Shown: piece by piece, positions 61,301 to 64,000 of the stretch | Layout: each line of letters opens with the position of its first letter | Numbering within the stretch: position 1 is the first letter of the stretch | Source: Rhodeus uyekii | Taxonomy: Eukaryota > Chordata > Actinopteri > Cypriniformes > Acheilognathidae | Assembly (NCBI GenBank): GCA_037043235.1 | Contig: JAWRVZ010000040.1 | Location: 2,728,501-2,792,500 of the forward strand | Reading direction: 5' to 3' | Length of the DNA: 64,000 bases | Notes under the pieces: model-generated | Databases searched by the model: none | What the model was told of the DNA's origin: nothing | What the model saw: the letters and a program-made list of their open reading frames with translations, nothing else | Translations under genes and position numbers: made by a program

Positions 61301-61525
61301 AAATACACACAAGCTTGCACATTTTTCCTGGGGCTGCTTTACAAATATCGATCCTGTCTAATGTTGTGTGAAGTGTGTGTGAGTGATAGGGGAAGCTGAC
61401 ATTGTCTGTATCTATGTGTTTCTCCTTTCCCACAGGGCCATTCTGTGTGCACGCTCACAGTATTTCCGAGCGATGTTGTGTGGCAGTTGGATGGAGAGTT
61501 TGCGTCAGTGTATCACTCTGCAGGG
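48053..61525 (+). CDS. btbd8: BTB domain-containing protein 8, 5' part only (gene runs off the window)
   Basis: Coding exons 48053-48156, 50582-50761, 50958-51079, 51262-51379 and 61436-61525, all GT-AG and in phase; the last ends at a GTAGGT donor and the rest lies beyond 64000. The N-terminus MSSTEAVREF leads to a first BTB segment (TDVTLCVGSVVRLKAHRAVL, about 43-62) and, after an acidic low-complexity linker, a second BTB start (DISIQVADRVFSAHRAIL then SQYFRAMLCGSWMES and ITLQG), the double-BTB start of BTBD8. Human BTBD8 acts as an adaptor; its long isoform is tied to synaptic vesicle endocytosis. The linker between BTB segments differs strongly from human. Position after ephx4 supports the call. 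Intron 5 is 10 kb and full of retroelements. Confidence 0.9.
48157..50581 (+). other. btbd8: btbd8 intron 2
   Basis: Mostly featureless apart from the MITE at 49485-49776 and a GT/TA run near 50381-50440. A B-box-like GGGTTCAATCC near 50317 hints at another SINE fragment. Confidence 0.4.
49485..49776. mobile_element. MITE (AGATAGTTCACCCC...CTCCCTTTAAA) with a perfect 26-bp internal inverted repeat
   Basis: Same family as 28197-28382 by its left end. Inside, 49552-49577 and 49695-49720 are exact reverse complements, so the transcript would fold into a long hairpin. Confidence 0.75.
52376..53304 (+). pseudogene. DIRS-type retrotransposon, left fragment (reverse transcriptase)
   Basis: Begins after a TA microsatellite (52349-52374). 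The frame encodes a DIRS reverse transcriptase: EIAVLLVKGAIEPVPP, SPYFIVPKKGGGLQPILD, LNWTLHRLPFKMLTQR, QDWFAAIDLKDA, then a TAA where Tyr of the AYFHV motif is expected, a frame change, and YLDDWLILAQSRDQ holding the catalytic Asp pair. It breaks at ISFFG where the LINE begins. Stops and shifts make it a dead copy. Confidence 0.85.
53300..56144 (+). pseudogene. L2-type LINE inserted in the DIRS element
   Basis: The 5' part (from about 53300) has an ATG near 53312 and an apurinic-endonuclease-type region (CFTETWLSE, FRADRIT, TRGGGLCFYINESWCSD, SFILVNVYFLP). It is cut at 54070 by hAT sequence. The 3' part (54600-55657) is a reverse transcriptase: DPLQFAYRANRS.DDA, GAPQGCVLSPLLFSLYTND and the catalytic FADDT. 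One in-frame TAG (55220-55222) interrupts it, then the frame stays open to 55657. The tail carries AATAAAG at 56111 and GATTCTGATTCTGAG, the short-repeat end of L2/Maui-like LINEs. Family name is from memory of consensus motifs. Confidence 0.8.
54071..54560. mobile_element. hAT transposon end nested in the LINE
   Basis: CAGGGGTTTTCAAAGTGTGG followed by GCGCGCCTCCCCTGGGGGGC is the hAT end common in vertebrate genomes. The opposite terminus was not found, so it is truncated or rearranged. The LINE resumes by about 54600. Confidence 0.6.
56145..57540 (+). pseudogene. DIRS-type retrotransposon, right fragment
   Basis: Resumes with LDS just where the left fragment ended (ISFFG...ELDS), then LNCLK, QRLLGHMSFKAAVTPLGLMH, MRPLQHWLQ and an RNase-H region (RAADVLSRQL-like bases near 56365-56395). 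The 3' end has GTAACCCCCGTTCCCTGAAG at 57279-57298 as in fish DIRS ends. Frames are broken. Confidence 0.75.
57570..58600 (-). pseudogene. Antisense L2-type LINE fragment
   Basis: Minus-strand frames in order: LTRYHLLSHRI (near 58450), GVPQDSVFGPLLFTMYTTSL (near 58280), TANDTQLYLSF, then LAKTELLVFPANPTLQHDF, LLVQAIVISRLDYCNALLA and HVTPLFISLHWLPLAARIK. The frames shift at least twice. The catalytic ADD reads AND, so the enzyme was already dead. Truncated on both sides. Confidence 0.8.
58601..61435 (+). other. btbd8: btbd8 intron 5, right part
   Basis: No exon or clear element. An RFX/X-box type palindrome lies at 59212-59225. Open frames lack splice support. Confidence 0.4.
59212..59225. promoter_or_regulatory. 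X-box (RFX) consensus palindrome
   Basis: GTTACTATAGCAAC fits GTHNYYATRRNAAC exactly. It lies deep in a btbd8 intron, so function is doubtful. Confidence 0.3.
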
Positions 61526-61615
61526 GTAGGTTATGTAGTATAACCATCAAAATGGGACAAATCACTACAACTCATCAATGGTCTTCATACATAGTACAAA
61601 AACAAGTATCAAATA

Positions 61616-62433
61616 CAGTAATACCTTGAGATACGAGCATAATCCATTCCAGAACTGAGGTCGTAACTCGAGTTGCCTGTATCTCAAATCATTTTTCCCC
61701 AAAAAAATAACAGGAGAAAAATGTATCCGTTCTGGCCCTCTAAAAGACTCCCTTATTAGTGCTAATTTCAATGAAAAAAACATGTTTTTAATTGCTAAGA
61801 GAGACACACACACACAGAAAATATAAGGATTGTATTTAGGATTATTAATAGGATTATATTAATATTAGGATTATATAAGGATTCCTGTGATATAAAATAA
61901 AATGTGGTTTTAAGTATGAGTTAACTTCAAGACAGACGATACAGTAGTGGCATGTGTGGAGGAGGAGGGAGAGATAGCATTACATAAATAACGCAAACAC
62001 AATATGGAAGTGTGTTTCTTCCCGTGTAGCGTATTGGATAGACTACACTCACAATAATGTATCCCTCTGAACCTCATATTTATTATTATTGAACATACAT
62101 AACTGGTGCTGCTCCCATCTTAATACTGGTGGATTACTCGTTGCCCCCAGTAACCACCACTGTAAAACCAAGGTGGCCCTCTAGTGGAGTCAATATGCAA
62201 TTACCCCATAAATGTATATAACATACACCACAGGAAGACTCGCGGGAGATGCTTATGGAAGTCCAGTGAGACGCGTGGACTGCTCCGAGTGCTCGAACAA
62301 CTAGAGTCCATGTCTCTAAACATGCTCATATCTCAAATCTTTGCTCTTATATCAAAACAAAAAATAGCTCGAAGGCTTGCTTGTATCTCAGAATATTCAT
62401 ATGTCGTGACGCTCGTACCTCAAGGTATTACTG
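61616..62433. mobile_element. Tigger-like non-autonomous element (btbd8 intron 6)
   Basis: Left end CAGTAATACCTTGAGATACG and right end CTCGTACCTCAAGGTATTACTG are inverted copies. No transposase frame. Same family as the fragment ending at 36700 (shared CTCGAAGGCTTGCTTGTATC-type subterminal sequence). Confidence 0.75.
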
Positions 62434-63483
62434 CACTCGTATTTAGATTTTGTCATTCGAAGGTAAAGTATATGTAATGAACAGCAAGCTAGTCATTATA
62501 TTAAAACTCTTCAAGTTTCCTTTGATGTTTCCTCTTTTACTGGTTCCTCTTATTGGATGTATATGCATATGTTCAAATTAATATTGGAGGCTGTATTTCA
62601 TAACATTTTATATTCACAAGTTAATTATTCTAAGTTGCGTTGGTATGAAAAGAGAAACTGCACAATGATGTGTTGCATTGATGTGTTTTATCAATGGCAC
62701 ATATTTTGCAACTAATATAGTAGAATATAGTTCTTATATTTTTCTTTTGATAATGTTTTGGATTGAACCAGTATTACACCAGTGCTTGCAGTCCATGTCC
62801 TTTAAATATCCAGGCTTTCTATGATATGACTTGTCGCAGAGTTTAGTGTTAGTTCTCAGTCATACTTTCTATCTGAGGAGGATATTCCAGCCTGCCAGCG
62901 ATCAATTATTCATTGCCCAGTCTGTGTTTGGAAAACCAGGATACTGTGTGTAGTGTTTCATGCCAAGTGGTTTAGTCCATGATGTCTTTTAAAAGGCTTT
63001 TATGGATTTTAGACCATGTGTGAGATTCCAGTTGATTTTTCTTTTTATGGTCCAAAAACAATATAGAGAAAGACTTAAACATGCTGATTTTTCTGAGCTC
63101 TGTGATACAAGTTATGGAAATGAAAATGCCTTTTTATGTTATTAATTTTGATAGTTCACTATAGCTTTCTTCATCAGAAGGTCTAGATCCTTGGATCTTT
63201 TTCTGATATTTTGATCAGATTTGATAATGTTATACTAGTGTATGTGAAAATTGGATTTAATCTAAAGTGCCTTGGTTTTGCCAGGCTGTGACAAACTAAA
63301 TATGTCTAAATATATCATTAACTACATTAGTTGACATCTGCAGCATTTATTAATCTTAGTCTGGGCTGTATGTTATCTTTTTTGCAGGTTGAAAGTTTTG
63401 TAGCACAAGCCACACAATATGTGACTTAATTATACAGTATTTTACAGAAAACCAGAAATCATTAGAAAGGTATAATAAAAAAA

Positions 63484-63514
<31 letters not shown>

Positions 63515-63632
63515 AAATTAAACAAATTCTTAATTTTTTTTGTCAGGAAATCTTATGCTTCCACTGAGAAAAAAAAACTATAATTTTTTTTTAACCCAAA
63601 ATAAGCATTACTGAGTGCACACACAATGTACC
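62434..63632 (+). other. btbd8: btbd8 intron 6, remaining part
   Basis: AT-rich, with a long A run and TA run at 63477-63513. No exon seen. Confidence 0.4.
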
Positions 63633-64000
63633 GTATTTTTCGCCATATAAGTCGCTCCGGAACATAAGACGCACCCAATTATAAAGGAGGAAAATCTAGA
63701 AAAGAAGGATTCTGAACCAAATACTGTAGTAAAAAATATATCAACTGTATAAAGTTAACAGCAGTTTAAGAACAATTGTATGCCAACCATGTAACATTAA
63801 GAACTATCTTTACTCTCATTAACAGTCAGTAAAGTCAGTAAACAGTGAAAGTAACAAAAAATAAGGCTGTAATGTTTTTATTCGAACCCCAATAATTCCT
63901 CTTCTTCGCTGCTATCAGAAATGAGGAAGGACAGATCCAAGCAGTCATTGTCATCACTTTCAAAACAAAACAAGACTTGAACCAAAACAAACAAAACATG
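63633..64000 (+). mobile_element. DNA-transposon terminus cut by the window edge
   Basis: CCGTATTTTTCGCCATATAA followed by GTCGC and AAGACGCACCC matches a terminal repeat common in fish genomes. The right end lies outside the window. Confidence 0.5.

Noticed and set aside
1..64000. CRISPR array, operon or defence island
   Set aside because: The sequence is intron-rich vertebrate DNA; the repeats are microsatellites and transposons, with no regular spaced array.

Overview
The window is vertebrate nuclear DNA from a teleost fish, most likely a cyprinid. The basis is large GT-AG introns, dense microsatellites, fish-type MITEs, DIRS, L2 and Tc1/Tigger elements, and proteins that read as vertebrate BET, epoxide-hydrolase and BTB families. 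Three genes lie head to tail on the + strand in the order brdt - ephx4 - btbd8, which is the order I recall for BRDT-EPHX4-BTBD8 in human 1p22. It is an ordinary conserved chromosomal segment with heavily invaded introns. I see no prokaryotic-style operon, CRISPR array or defence system.

Layout. 1-8400: upstream intergenic DNA with trinucleotide microsatellites (2458-2890), a perfect 42-bp inverted repeat (5764-5879), a speculative minus-strand two-exon reading frame (5250-6076) and an NRF1-type site (7964). 8419-25604: brdt, with a TATA/CCAAT/E-box promoter, a non-coding exon 1, 20 coding exons that join in phase to about 1092 codons (BD1, BD2, NET, Ser-rich tract, C-terminal P-TEFb-type motif), and a polyA signal. 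27664-40502: ephx4, seven coding exons, 370 codons, with a complete alpha/beta-hydrolase triad. 46440 to beyond the right edge: btbd8, a non-coding exon and the first five coding exons (two BTB segments). The gene continues outside the window.

Mobile DNA fills the introns. brdt carries a MITE, a tRNA-derived SINE, a decayed LINE, an 849-bp solo LTR with a perfect GATGG duplication and a fold-back element. ephx4 carries a Tigger element with a transposase HTH remnant and a 48-bp hairpin, and a fossil Tc1-like element interrupted by LTR-like and Tigger sequence. The ephx4-btbd8 interval has a 1166-bp hAT-like element with a perfect 8-bp duplication. btbd8 intron 5 (10 kb) holds a three-level nest: a DIRS retrotransposon interrupted by an L2-type LINE that is itself interrupted by a hAT end, followed by a second, antisense L2.

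Functionally the genes are independent: Brdt is a chromatin reader of acetylated histones, Ephx4 a membrane-anchored alpha/beta hydrolase, and Btbd8 a BTB-domain adaptor. Exon boundaries come from reading splice sites and checking phase by hand. Transcription starts, UTR limits and repeat boundaries are approximate, and family names of repeats rest on remembered consensus motifs rather than a search.
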